Assembly: GCF_000189635.1 (NCBI RefSeq)
Contig: NW_002476463.1
Coordinates: 682,001 to 746,000 of the forward strand
DNA length: 64,000 nucleotides
Direction of reading: 5' to 3'
Source of the DNA: Tetrahymena thermophila SB210
Lineage: Eukaryota; Ciliophora; Oligohymenophorea; Hymenostomatida; Tetrahymenidae
Positions 27,829-39,841 of the stretch are shown piece by piece (within the stretch, counting starts at the first letter, position 1; every line of letters starts with the position of its first letter). The position numbers were made by a program, and so were the translations under genes. Under the pieces are notes generated by a model. It was not told the origin of the DNA. It searched no databases and was given only the letters and a program-made list of their open reading frames with translations.

Positions 27829-29510
27829 TCAGATTAATTTTATATTTGAGTCCATTTAAGCAGGTTAATTAATATTCTATTATATTTTATTTAAGAATCT
27901 AGGAATAATATATTGCCTTTCTTCAATATTAAGTTTATCTAATTGTTCAAAAAAAAATTTCAAAAATTATTCAGCACCGTCTGAATGTGGCATATCTTAA
28001 TTTAATGAGTTGACAGCATTTTAGTTATTATTTTTTTCATTTAACTTATCCTATTTTTTTTTTTACTTTTCTAGATGTTCTTTTTAAATTTCTTAAATAA
28101 TTTAGTCAAAATTTGGATTTTCTTCAGCTAGTATTTACTCTCTGTATGCGCGATTCTAAATTATTTTTTAAAAAATCTATTCTTTAGTAAGGCTATTCAT
28201 AGTGTTGCTAATTGAATTTTTAATATTATTATTTTTTGATTAATAATTTATTATATTATATTTATCATCTCAAATCACTTTAATTTTTTTGTTTTTTTAA
28301 TTGATTTATTAATTTTTTTGCTCTAAGTAGAACAAATATGTTAATAATTCCTTTTGCTTATTATTTTTACTCTCTTATGTAAAATCTTTATATTAATGAT
28401 CAATTTTACTTAGTTTTCTATTTATTGTTTAATAAATTTATAAATTTAAAAATGATCTTTTAAAAGTACTAGATTCGTTTATTCTTTTAAATTTGTAAAG
28501 TATTACTTATAAAATAAATAATAATTATTATGATTGTTTACATTTTAGTAATTAGCTTTTTAATTATTAATTATTATTTGTAATTAATAAAAATTTATAT
28601 GATTTTAGTACATTTCTATTCATTTGAGTTTACAATTTACGCTTAAGTTTAATATAAACAGCAAAAGACTTGATTTAACAGAAATACCTTTTGAAATATC
28701 TTTTAATAATAGTGCTTTTTTTTGAAAAAATAAAAAATTATAATCGCTTGAATCAAAATATTTTAATATTAATTTAGAATTGTTTCTGAAAATAAAAGCT
28801 ATTATTGGAACTAGATTTATATAAACTAACTATTAAATTTATAAGAAATGTTAATGTAAATTAAAAAATGATCTTTTGAAAGTACTAGATTAGTTTATTC
28901 TTTAAAATTTGTAAAGTATTACTTATAAAATAAATTAATAAATAATTTAAAAATAATAATTATTATGATTGTTTATATTTTAGTAATTAGCTTTATAATT
29001 AATTATTAATTATTATTTGCTAATTAATAAAAATGTATATGACTTCAGTACATTTCTATTCCTTTGAGTATAAAAATTTCGCTAATTAGAATAAATAGTA
29101 AAAGACTTGATTTAACAGAAATACCGTTTTAAATATATTTTTATAATAATGATTTTTTTTGAACATATAAAAAATTATAATCGCTTGAATCAAAATATTT
29201 TAATATAGATTTATAATTGTTTCTGAAAATAAATACTATTATTCGAACTAGATTTATATAAACTAAATATTAAATTAATAAGAAGTGCTAATTTAAAATA
29301 ATGATAATCATTTTCTTTAATAATTAATTATGTCAATTATTTTTATTATTTAAAATATTAATTTTGTGCACTTTTAATTTAAAATCATTAACTTAAAATA
29401 TTTAATTTTTGAAACATTAAAAAATATATTTACATAAATATAAACTACCATATTAAACTGTAGAAAAGAATAATTTTTATTAAAGAAAATTTAAAAGAAT
29501 TATTACTAAA
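27486..29510. repeat. segmental duplication, copy 2, with internal duplication
   Basis: Second copy of 25330-27280. The block 28440-28860 is itself repeated at 28861-29290: both read AAATGATCTTTT(A/G)AAAGTACTAGATT, then GTAAAGTATTACTTATAAAA and ATTATGATTGTTTA, in the same order. The tail 29290-29510 then resumes similarity to the end of copy 1. Divergence is visible in most lines, so the duplication is not recent. Confidence 0.75.
27829..28200 (-). pseudogene. decayed copy of the 25.5 kb gene, 123-aa frame left
   Basis: The frame ATG 28198-28200 to TGA 27829-27831 opens NSLTKEQIFQKIIQNRAYRE and keeps AEENPNFDQIIQEIQKEH and the FLKFFFEQLDKLNIEERQ patch of its neighbour. Past the TGA, similarity to the intact copy resumes in another frame (NSSQIPKIQ against NSQIPNVSL), showing that the tail was lost by a frameshift-type change. 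The head is intact, so a short protein could still be made. I label it a pseudogene because the last half is gone, but a functional truncated paralogue cannot be excluded. Confidence 0.6.
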
Positions 29511-32500
29511 TCTGTAAGACTTTGAATGATAGATAAAGTATACAGTACCGTCATTTAATATAGGTTTAACGTATATATGGTTGATCCTTTTTGGTTATAT
29601 TTATAAATGTTTTAAAATTGATTATTTTCTCTCTAGTAATTAGTTAATTCTTTTGTATTTTTCATTTAGCAAAGAAATATATTTTATTTATGTACATTAT
29701 TTTCGAAAACACTCTCTGTTTTAACTGATTATTTATTTTTTTAGATCTATCTCATTTTTAATTATTAACTTTAAAAATTAAGAAAAGAAGTTTATAACCT
29801 TTTTTGAAATTAATAAAGACTTTCTGAATCCAAAAAAAAAAAAAACACAACTAGCCAACTACTTATTTACATTTAAACACTAAATTTCATTACTAAACAC
29901 ATATTCGTTTAGTACACTTTTTAACTAACCTTAACTCTAATTTACACTGAATGGTAAATTATTGATTAACTAATTATTTAAATCAAAAATGAACTAGTGA
30001 ATTTAGTTTATAATCATAATTTTAAAAAATAATGTGATGAAGCTTTTATTTTATATTTTTTTAAATTTTTTTTCTTATTATTCTTCTCATACTAAATCTA
30101 ATTTAATTTTCTAATTGCTGAAATTTCATTTATCTGTCTTTGATGATCTGTAGTTTTTCTTTTTGGATTCTTAATAAAAATTAAACATATTTTTCAAATT
30201 AGCCGGTTTTTTGATGTTTTAAAAATTTTATTTTACATCTTTTTTATAATATATTTTGACAAGTTCACTTACAAATAAAATTTGAAGGTATTTATAATCT
30301 AAATTTATTATCAATCCTTAACATCTTATTTGAAACATTATGAAATATAAGCATATTTTCATTATTTTCTTAAAGAATATATTGTTTCCTACCAGCTATT
30401 AATTAATTGATACGCAAAAATTTGAGATTTAAATAATTAAAAAGAATCTGATTGGTTAATTAATTAAATAAATTATATTAAATTTAAATACAATCAATTT
30501 TTTTATGTTAAAACAAATACAAATTTAAATTGACCAAGTTGAATTTATAATTTTATGGACTTTAAATAATATCTATTCAGTCTTAAAAACAAAAGAAAGA
30601 TATTTTATTTTCTATTTATCCACTATATTATAAAGTACGATCAATACTTTTAAAATTGTAGATCATAAAATTTAAAGGTTGAAAAGCTAGCATTTATAAA
30701 AAAATTTTAAGCGTCTCTTTTTCTCAAAAAAATAAACAAATCATAAAAAGGATTAAATAAGAAAATAATAATCAATTTACAAAAAGCAACAATAGCTTTA
30801 CTGTTTAGCTATTAAAAATAATATACATTATAAATTTTTGGTTATTAAAAATTTATTAATATACTGATCATAATTAATAAGAATAACATATATCTTATTA
30901 TCTATCGTTTTACTTTTAGATAACTAGCTATATTTTCATTTATAGTATAATTAAAGGGCAAACAAAATATCATAAAATGAAAAAAATAAAAATAATAAAT
31001 TTATTTGTGCATCAAATACACTAAATTCTTATTTAAATTAAAAAAGGCTCATTTAAAAAATATCAATCCCTTGCCTCTTTATCTTAATTTTTAGTATTTT
31101 CAGTAAATTAAATATATATCTAAAATTTGAGGGTTTAAGTAAGTAATAAATTAAGTTTAAAACAATCAATATGTTATTTGATTAGTTTGTGAAGCATTTG
31201 CTTTAATTAATATATGCAAAATTATAAAAATTAATTCAGTATAAGTTTTTAAATTACAATTAACTATTCAAGTGTTAAATAAATAAAACTAAATATGGTT
31301 AATTAATGGAATAAAATAAATAATTCTAAAATTAAATATAAATGAAAGTTTCAAAATTATAAATTATAAAGTTAAGTTTTTTTTAGATATTTTTGATATT
31401 GTGAATTAAATAAATATCGTTTAATTATTAAAACCAAATAAAAATATAATTTGATCAACATGCTTCACTTTCATTTATTCAATATATATTTTTATTTCAA
31501 CTTAATACATATAATTACAAAAATTTATTAGAAATTTAATTTCACTTTCTAAATTTACTGAATTCAATTTTGATTCAACCTTTTAAATAAAATTATAAAA
31601 TCATTATTATGTGTAATTTAAACGAAACAAATAAATAAATAATTAATTAACTGCTTAATTTTTTTAAAATTATAATTTTTTATTAATTTTAATATTCTTA
31701 TTCCATATATCGTAGATTATAGATTTATTGATATAGTTTGTGAGCAACTTATTTTATTTTTTTAATTATAAAATAACAAAACATTACGTATTATAAATTT
31801 CAATCTTGATAATAGATTTCGTTTGTACAATAAATTTTATAATTTCATTTAATCTAATCTAGATATTTCTATTTTACTTTTTGTAAAAGTTTTTTCAATT
31901 TATATCAAAATTCTTATATAATTTAATCTATTTTTTAGCCAAAAACAAAATGTATTATTTTAATTACCTGTTTATACAGATAAATATATTTTATTAAGTA
32001 AATTATGACATTTTAAACAAATATATTATTTTATGATGATAATGTAAAAATATTTTTAAGTTGTATATTTTTAATATCAATATATCATTATTGTCTATTT
32101 ATTATTAATGTAAAAGCAATTTTAAATAAAATTAAAAAGTTAAAGAAACAAAAAAATAATGTTATTATTAAAAACAAAACACAGTTGAATTTATAATAAT
32201 TTAAATTTAATATGCATCCTTACCAATTTTCTTTTTTTTTTTATAAAAACTAATAATGATGCATTTTAGCTAGCAAATTAATAAATAAATAAAATTTATT
32301 AGGTTCTACTTACTTTGTAAAAGTTAAATAATTTTTAAAAAAAATTATAATTATTTTAACAATTAATACCAAATAGATATACCAAAAATGATTTATGAAA
32401 TACAATTTTAAATAAAAATAGAACTTCATTACTTTAATTTTTTTATTGAATGTGGCATAAATTAAAAATACTTAGTTTTAAAAAACTATTATCACTTAAC

Positions 32501-33138
32501 GCATTTAAAATTTAATAATAAAGATATCAAAATTAATAAGTGTTTATAAATATCTGTTTAAATCTAATTTAGTTTTAATATTAGTAACTAGCTATCTTAT
32601 AAATTACTGCCAAACAACTCAAATGACTGATAAATTACTAAATAATTATAAAAAATAGTAAATAAAAAATAATTTCTGCATTTAATATTTACTTTTTTGG
32701 GTAAAATAATACATTTTATCAAAAATATAATATTCGTATATTCACACAAAATACATTTTCTAACTAATTCAAAAATTAGATAACTGAAAATATATTATTT
32801 AGCTTGAATTTATTATATTTTACTTTCGAACATACTTACAGCACATAAAGTGAATGCGTCGCATAGTAAATTAAAGCCAGATAGATTAAAAATTACGATC
32901 TACTGTCTCAATTTATATATTTTTTATTTTAATAATCTGTTTAACCTTTAATCAACCAATTTTAATAATAAAAAGAATAATTGTAATTATTTATATTTAA
33001 CATTCCGCTGTATATTATTTGATGAATTAATGTATACTAACTCCTATTAGTCCATACGATATAAAGATACCTAAGCACATGCTTAGTTATATATAATTAT
33101 AATCAAAAAATAATTTAAATTAAAAAACTAAGTAAAAA
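29511..33138. other. 3.6-kb gene-poor region
   Basis: Longest stretch without a supported gene. It is near-uniform A/T sequence with an A14 run at about 29830. One minus-strand patch near 30060-30200 reads with coiled-coil-like composition (IQKEKLQIIKDRQMKFQQL) but has no start, stop or splice context. A short perfect inverted repeat sits at 33071-33086, upstream of the next gene. Confidence 0.5.
33071..33086. other. 7-bp-arm palindrome upstream of a gene
   Basis: CTAAGCA, two-base spacer, TGCTTAG: a near-perfect 16-bp palindrome about 55 bp upstream of the ATG at 33139, in a patch with more G+C than the surroundings. Position suggests a protein-binding site; function unknown. Confidence 0.4.
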
Positions 33139-35118
33139 ATGAGTCAAAATAGCAATTAAAAAAATTTTTCGAAACATAAAAGCTTTGACGTATGTTAAAC
33201 TTATTCTTAATCTACCTTATCTTAAAATTCAATAGATGAATCTGAGTATACAAATTAATAATTTTATACTAAGATTTTAAAATATCTTATTTTAAATATC
33301 TAGCAGAAGTGCATGCTAAAACATCTAAATTGAATCTTAAATGTTAGATTCTGCCTCTAACAAACTACAAACTAATCTAGGAAAAAATCTTAAACATATT
33401 GATAGAGATCTTGCTCTAAAATCTCAGAAATGCTCTAACTTACAAGGTAAAACAATATTTTACATTATCATTTTTAACAAATATTGGTAATAATAGGTGA
33501 TTCAATGTCTATTATAAATGATAACGATACATAAGTATCAATAAACTCAATAAATAGTCTATAGACAAAAATTTTTTCTCAAAATTTTGAAAATTATAGA
33601 ATTTAAAACTAATAAGAATTTATGCTTGACAATTCTATTTATGCCGAATGTTGTGGTAATAAACAATAATCATTTAATTTTTAATATGTAAGGTTTTTTT
33701 AATTATTTAATTAGCTGATAAATTCTTATTATCAAATATTCCTCTAAACTAATCGAGCAGTATGATAAGTGATGATAATGATTATGATTATAATGAAAAC
33801 ATCTTAAATAATTCGATTTTCCAAAAAACACAAAGCGAGTCCAGTAGCATAAAAAGCCCTCTGAGCAAGAGAGTAACTTTCTAAGACTTATCCTTGAAAA
33901 GTATTTTTTATATTAAAAAACATAAAAATAAAACATTTCTTTTTTTTTACTCTTTTTAAATTATTTATTTATTTTATATCAAATACATTTATATAAAATA
34001 AGGTCCTTTATAATAATCAAATCTTTGTTGCAATAATTAAGAAAAATCTATAAAATAATTATTTTCGTTTGAAAAAAGCTAAGTAGAATAAATGATTAGT
34101 TCATGTAAATATATTAATTATTTTTAAAACACTAATTTACTTTTTTTCTAAAAAAGAATCTGCTTATTAGTCTAATTAATCTAGCTCATAAAAAGTTAAA
34201 AAATCTATACTGAAGAAATCTAAAACATTTGAACTAAATTTCAGTAAAAATTTAAAGATATTATTTTAGATTGTAAAAATTTTATTAATAATAGAAAAGG
34301 AAAAGGAAGGCTAACAGGAAATTCCAACTTAATAATCTAACATGGACTTTTGCAATATCAGAAATGAAGAACTCATTTAAATATTACTTGAAAATGAAAC
34401 TTATAACTCCAAATATCTAAGAAAATATTTTTTTAGTGATATGACAACTAAAATATCTAGCTCTGGTGAGAGAAAAAGTAAGATAATTATGCTCACACAT
34501 AATTCATTTTATGTATTACAAGATTATAGTAACTATAAGCACATATAAAAATTTGATATTTCTCAAATCAACAAAATAACAATTAATCCTGAATATCAAA
34601 ATGTTTGCTCAATTGTCGTGAAAAATTAGTTTTTATTAAATTTATAAATAAATCATTTTAAAGAATTTATATAATTTATCTAAAACATTTTTAAATCCGT
34701 CTTAAAAATGTTTATACCAATAATATTCGACAAATAAAAATAAAAATTTATTTAATAATCAAACATTAATGTAAACAATAAAGTGGAATCAAAGATGGAA
34801 TCCTTTTTGAATAGCAAAAAAAAAGAATTTTACATTTAAATTATGTTAATAGAAAATAATATTTTACAACATGACTCTAAAACTATAGGATTACTTTAAT
34901 TCTTTTAAAATAAAATTTTAATTACTGCATTGTAGAAGCATTTAGAGTTAAATAGACTTACTGAAGTAGATTTATTTGAGATATGCACATACAAAAGATA
35001 ATTTATGTTTAAATCTCTCAGAAATCCAGATCATTTATACTTAACCAAGCTTTTGGATGATTAAGAATTTTAACAATGTTTAAGCCAACTATAAAATTTT
35101 GAAAATCAAATTAAATGA
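33139..35118 (+). CDS. TH1/PH-like domain protein, about 535-552 aa
   Basis: Six exons in phase: 33139-33245, 33304-33446, 33497-33655, 33715-33900, 34003-34104, 34157-35118. A further 51-nt in-frame intron, 34244-34294, is probable because that stretch is A+T rich with GTAAAA and AATAG ends; removing it gives 535 aa instead of 552. The first half is Ser/Asn/Gln-rich and disordered, with a basic patch (KSPLSKRVTFQDLSLK). From ~300 comes a globular part: KYLRKYFFSDMTTK, ERKSKIIMLTHNSFYVLQDY and FDISQINKITINPEYQNVCS. This is the layout of a myosin-I TH1 or other PH-like lipid-binding fold (R-K-x-x-I-x-L-T-x-x-x-x-Y-x-L, then I-x-x-I-x-x-I). A helical C-terminus follows. There is no myosin motor or kinase domain. 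Likely membrane-associated; family assignment moderate. Confidence 0.75.
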
Positions 35119-36095
35119 TTAATAAGAATAGATTATTTATTTCTTTATATTTATATATTTTTCGTATTTCTAATTTTTAATCAACTGTCCATTAACTAAT
35201 ATTCAGTCATATATTTTTTTATATTATATTTTATACTTCTATTATTTTAACTACAATTCTAAGAAATAGAAAATATCAATTTATTTATATATTGATACTT
35301 TAAGTTAAAAATTTTAAAAAAATGAACTAAGTAATTCATTTTAAAATGATTTAATTATAAAAAAAATTAATAAAAAATAGAAATAGTATTTAATAAAATA
35401 TTCTATCTTAAAGTTTTAAAAATTAGTTAATTTCAGAAAAATATATAAAAAAAATAAATAAAAAATATTTTTATACACCACTTAACCCCAAAAATTTTCT
35501 AATATTCAGTCATATATTTATTTTTTATTTTAAAAATTTTATTTCGATTATATTCACTAAAATTCAAATAAATATTAAATATAAATTTATTTTAGATATT
35601 ATTACTTTAAGTTAATAATTTTTTAAATATGAAATAACTCAGTCATTTTAAATATGCGCTTATAATTAATTTATTATTGTTTGAATAAAAATATTTTAGT
35701 ATTGATTTAGAAATTTTTAAATAATAAAAATTATTTGTAGAATTGAAATAATTTAAATTTTAGGTATTTCAAAATAAATTCAACGTTCTAAATGATTTTT
35801 ATTTGAGTTCAAGATTTATATAAAAACAAGAAATTAATTCGTTCATAGATTTATGAAATGAAAAGATATAATTTGTGCTGGTAATTAAATAAACAAAAAG
35901 ATTGATACTTCGCTTTAATTAAAAATAAAAAATTATTAGCTATGATTTATTTAAAAAGTGAATATATTAAATTGAATAATAAAAGAAAGCAACTTTCTCA
36001 ATTAATTAATATAACTCAATCTTTGAATTTTAAACTGTAAAACAAGCAATTAATTATTCATAAAATTAAGTAGATAAATAGCCAAGTTTTTTCAA
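35119..36095. other. intergenic, no gene seen
   Basis: A+T-rich spacer between two plus-strand genes. A motif resembling TAATATTCAGTCATATATTT recurs at about 35198 and 35500. No frame. Confidence 0.55.
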
Positions 36096-36785
36096 ATGGG
36101 AAACGAAACATCAGCTATGTCACCTGAGTAGCAGGCAGAAAATTATTATTTTAATGGAGTAGATAGATTTCGTCCATAGGTATATAAATATAATATGAGC
36201 GGAAGCGTTGTAGATCGCTAATAGCTAAATGAAGAATAAATTTAAAAAGAGGCTGTTCAGGGTTCTGCTCGTTTTGGCAACGAGCAAGAAAATGTTGATC
36301 GTTTTAAAAAGGGATATAACGAAGGCAATTTAAATTAGGATATTCGTAGAGAAGAATTTAAAAATTCTATTAAATATGTTCCATAAGACTCAATAAAAGA
36401 TAAGGATTACATAGAATTCCCAAGAATGACATTAATGAAAAGAGAGATGGAAAGACATTATTAGTCCAACGATGTGCATAGCGTTTACTAAAATTTGGAA
36501 GTTAATCCAGAGTTGATGAAAAGAATTGATAAGCACATTAACAAAACCGAAGATTAGCTAGAAAGAATGGATTAAGAAGAAAGAAAACACACCATATTAG
36601 ATTAATTAGGACGTATTGCCTACTTAGAAGATAGAATGGAACTTTTGTAAAAAGAAATCAGCAACTAAGTATTTCATTTAAAATACAAACATAAAAAGAC
36701 CCTCAATTTTTAAGGCGACTACAACAAGCTCAGAGACGAAACAAGTAAATATTTTCCAAATTAAAACAGATAAATCCAAAAATGA
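36096..36785 (+). CDS. unrecognised protein with N-myristoylation-type start, 229 aa
   Basis: Single exon, 230 codons, ATG 36096-36098 to TGA 36783-36785. The N-terminus MGNETSAMS fits the N-myristoyltransferase consensus: Gly2, small uncharged residue-compatible positions, Ser/Thr near position 6. The rest is hydrophilic and helical: YFNGVDRFRPQ, RFGNEQENVDRFKKGYNEG, FPRMTLMKREMERHYQ, then a coiled coil (INKTEDQLERMDQEERKH, LGRIAYLEDRMELLQKEI). No TM segment. Codon use includes CGT, CGC and GGC, richer in G+C than the flanks, as expected of a well-expressed gene. Plausibly a lipid-anchored cortical or ciliary protein; that is inference. Confidence 0.75.
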
Positions 36786-37038
36786 ATAAATAAATAACTT
36801 CACTAAAAAATTTACTATCAAAACTACTTTTTGATAAAAAGCATAATAAAATATTGACTGAACGAAATTTCAAAACAGCTAACTATCTAATTATCTATAT
36901 ATCTATCTATCTAATAATATCTTAACCAATTTAAAAATTTGATTTTTCTTCGTAACTTGATTTAATAAAATTAACTAAAATAAATAAAATAGCTTAAAGA
37001 GATAAAATAGCTTAAAAAATAAAATAAAAAGGTTCAGT

Positions 37039-37623
37039 ATGAAGTTAAAAAAATTATTAAAAGTGATAAAATAAATAAATATTTTAAAAGTCTTTTGTTA
37101 AATTCTAAAATTCAATTTTATAAATTATTTAATTTATGTATTAATTTTTTTATTTAACTTAGTTGCACATCATGCAAGAATAAACTAATTTGAAGAACAA
37201 AATAAAATGAAAGATTTAACAAAAGTGCAAGAAGAAATGGAAATGAAAGAAGAAGACATTAGATCTTTAGAGAAAGAAATAGAGTCTTATAATGATTAAA
37301 TAAATTATTGGAAACAAAAGGCCAGCATTGATGATAACTGTATAGCGATCATTACAAGTTTAAAATTTAGAGCACAAGGATTGATTACAGAAAACAAAAG
37401 ATTAAAGGATATCCTTTACAAAGACGAGGAATATGCAGATATTAAAAATGTTATGTATGATAATAAATAAATTTAACTTCAATAAGAAATTTTTGAGGAA
37501 ACAGATAATTTGCTTAAGAATTATTACGAATCTGTAACTTACGATCGTACCTTTGATGATAAAAAGAATGTATCTAAGACTTAGAATACTTCAATTAATA
37601 CTAAAACAATTAAAAAGAACTGA
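37039..37623 (+). CDS. small coiled-coil protein, about 138-194 aa
   Basis: The secure part is 37163-37623: AHHARINQFEEQNKMKD, VQEEMEMKEEDIRSLEKEI, SLKFRAQGLITENKRLKDI, YESVTYDRTFDDKKN, ending TIKKN at TGA 37621-37623. The 5' end has three readings. (a) ATG 37039, exon 37039-37096, 66-nt intron 37097-37162 (GTTAAAT...AACTTAG): 172 aa, my preference. (b) No intron: 194 aa with a hydrophobic stretch that looks like translated intron. (c) ATG 37207: 138 aa. The product is a dimeric coiled coil with a small charged tail. No family recognised. Confidence 0.6.
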
Positions 37624-38129
37624 TTCTCCTAAGCTTTTCCAATCCTATCACTAAATCTCTCTTTTATATATCTATCTAACAGATGAAAATTAATTAAATA
37701 AATAAATAAATTAAGAAATAATCTATTTTTAAATCCTAATTTTGTAAAAGATTTAAATATCAATTTATAATCAATCTATTTCATGTTAAAATTAATTTTT
37801 ATAAATCCATAAATATGGCCACTTATATTTATTTACCTACCAATCATTTATATATATTTATTATTTGTTCTAATAACTTAAATTTTTATATTTATTTAGA
37901 ATATCAAATGTAAATTTTCATTCTAATATTTATTCTATATATATATTTTATATCTCTATTAATTCATTTTTAAATTAACTTAATATTTTTTAAAAAAATA
38001 AATGGTTGTGTTTATTCATCAAGAAAAAAATAAATAAGTTAGGATAATATTTAACTTAAATTTTTTACATACATTTTATAATTTATTAAGTTCTAACTAA
38101 ACTACATACTCTTAATTCAAAGTAGATTC
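37624..38129. other. intergenic, no gene seen
   Basis: Convergent spacer, A+T rich, presumably 3' UTR of the plus-strand coiled-coil gene. Confidence 0.5.
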
Positions 38130-38840
38130 CTTGATAGATAGAAAATCATATACACTCACTATCAATTTTATATTTAATAAATATTCTTAGCTAAAATAGC
38201 AACCATAAATAAATATGGAAGTATTTAATTTAAAATTTAAATATATTTTGAGTTTATAAATTATAGTTAAATCTGAATTGTAGACTATTAATTAGTAGAA
38301 GCCCTATAGGTAGAAAAACAGATACTCTCACTATCAAGTTTATATTTAATAAAAATATTTTACTTATTTATATAACAACAAGAAATAAATATGGAAGTAT
38401 TTTATATAAAATTTAAATATATTTTGAGTTTATAAATTATAGTTAAATCTAAATTGTAGACTCTAAATTGGTAGAAGCCCTATAGGTAGAAAATCAGGGA
38501 CACTCACTATTAAGTTTATATTTAATAAAAATGTTTTGCTTATATAAAAACGAGAAATAAATTGGAAAGTATTTAATATAAAATTTAAATATATTTTGAG
38601 TTTATAAATGATAAAGTTAAGATTAAATTGAAGACTATAAATTGGTTGAAGCTCTGTAGGTAGAAAATCAGACACACCCATTATCAAGTTTATATTTAAT
38701 AAAAATGGTTTGCTTATATAACAAAGAGAAATAAATATGGAAAGTATTTAATATAAAATTTATATATATTTTGAGTTTATAAATTATAAAGTTAAGATTA
38801 AATTGTAGACTCTAAATTGGTGGTAGCTCTATAGTTAGAT
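38130..38840. repeat. tandem repeat, about 175-bp unit, four copies
   Basis: A landmark resembling GAAGCCCTATAGGTAGAAAA recurs with its CTATAGG core near 38304, 38481, 38654 (as CTGTAGG) and 38829, spaced 173-177 bp. A diverged first unit starts near 38134. Each unit continues with CACTCACTATCAAGTTTATA, a TTTAATAAAAATNTTTT block, GAAATAAATATGGAAGTATT and ATATATTTTGAGTTTATAAA. Units are mostly well conserved, so expansion is fairly recent. It abuts the 3' end of the minus-strand coiled-coil gene, whose stop codon lies only ~20 bp beyond it. Not coding. Confidence 0.85.
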
Positions 38841-38862
38841 ATATTGATTGATAGGTTTATAC

Positions 38863-39841
38863 TCATATTTTATACTTTCTATCAGAAACAGCAAAACTTT
38901 GTATTATTAGTCTGGAGTTCTCTGCCACTATATATTCTAACATTCCCTCTTATTACTCAGATTTTTACTTTAGGGCCTCGTACTGCTCAATGAACATTTG
39001 ATTTTCTCTCTTAAGACGCTTTAATATTTTAAAATGAAATTAATATGCTTAAAAAGATAATAATAATTAAATACTTCCATTTCTTCTCTTAACCTTAAGA
39101 CATCTTCTTGATTACCTCTTTGATAATCCATTTTTTGACTTAATCTTTGAATATTGTTTAATTTAATATAATATAAATTTTAAAAATATAACATAAACTT
39201 ATATATAAATAATATTACTATTATTTAAGCTCTTAATTTGCTCTTTCTAAGTAGACAAAATTTGAAAGCAATTCTTGGTTTTATTATTTCAAATCTGAAG
39301 CAAGTATTAAATCTCTATCTTTCATATCTAATTCCATTTTTAATTATTAAATTATTAAATCTTTCTCATCTTAATTATTTCCTACATTTGCTTCTAATCC
39401 TTATTAATTATGTGATACTTGTGGAGATCCTCTATTTTGCTAATCTTATCTTTATTGTTGATCATGATTGTCAAATTTATCTTAGCTAGGATCTTTTTTG
39501 ATTGGCTAATCAGCTTATTTATTTTAATCACCTGCTTACTCTTATTTTATTTTATTTAACTCTCCCTCTAAAGCTTCAATATAATTATCATAAATTTTTA
39601 AAAATTTTTCTAATTTTGCTGAATTTTCTTTAGAATCTCTCATAAAAGAATTTAATGATAGGTAAATCTTTCTTCTTTTTTATTTTCCCTCTTCTGTTTA
39701 ATCTTTTTCAATATTATCAAAATCTTCAAACTTTTGCTTATTCTTAGCCTATTATTATTCGAAAATACGTGATACATTTTCTCTAGCTTTATTAAATTCA
39801 ATTTTTAATTATTCAAAGCTGTTTTAATCAACTTCGGCCAT
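38863..39841 (-). CDS. coiled-coil protein, about 282 aa
   Basis: Three exons in phase: 39841-39219, 39144-39075, 39018-38863. Starts AEVDQNSFEQLKIEFNKARE. Long helices with heptads (KLEKFLKIYDNYIEALEGEL) are followed by a Gln/Asn/Asp-rich linker (~110-160). A second coiled coil (KDRDLILASDLKQQNQELL, GNQEDVLRLREEMERLKREN) runs on to QYEALKQKSEQQEGMLEYIV. It ends with a short tail, AVSDRKYKI. No catalytic motif or TM. Introns are 74 and 56 nt. Unknown family; architecture fits a filament, basal-body or ciliary structural component, but so would many cytosolic proteins. Confidence 0.72.

Noticed and set aside
30060-30200. Minus-strand coiled-coil-like patch in the gene desert
   Set aside because: Only ~35 residues, without start, stop or flanking exons; A-rich DNA readily mimics Lys/Gln coiled coils.
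38463-38687. Minus-strand frame in the 175-bp repeats
   Set aside because: It reads the repeat itself, with the same segment appearing twice; no ATG context and no conservation expected.
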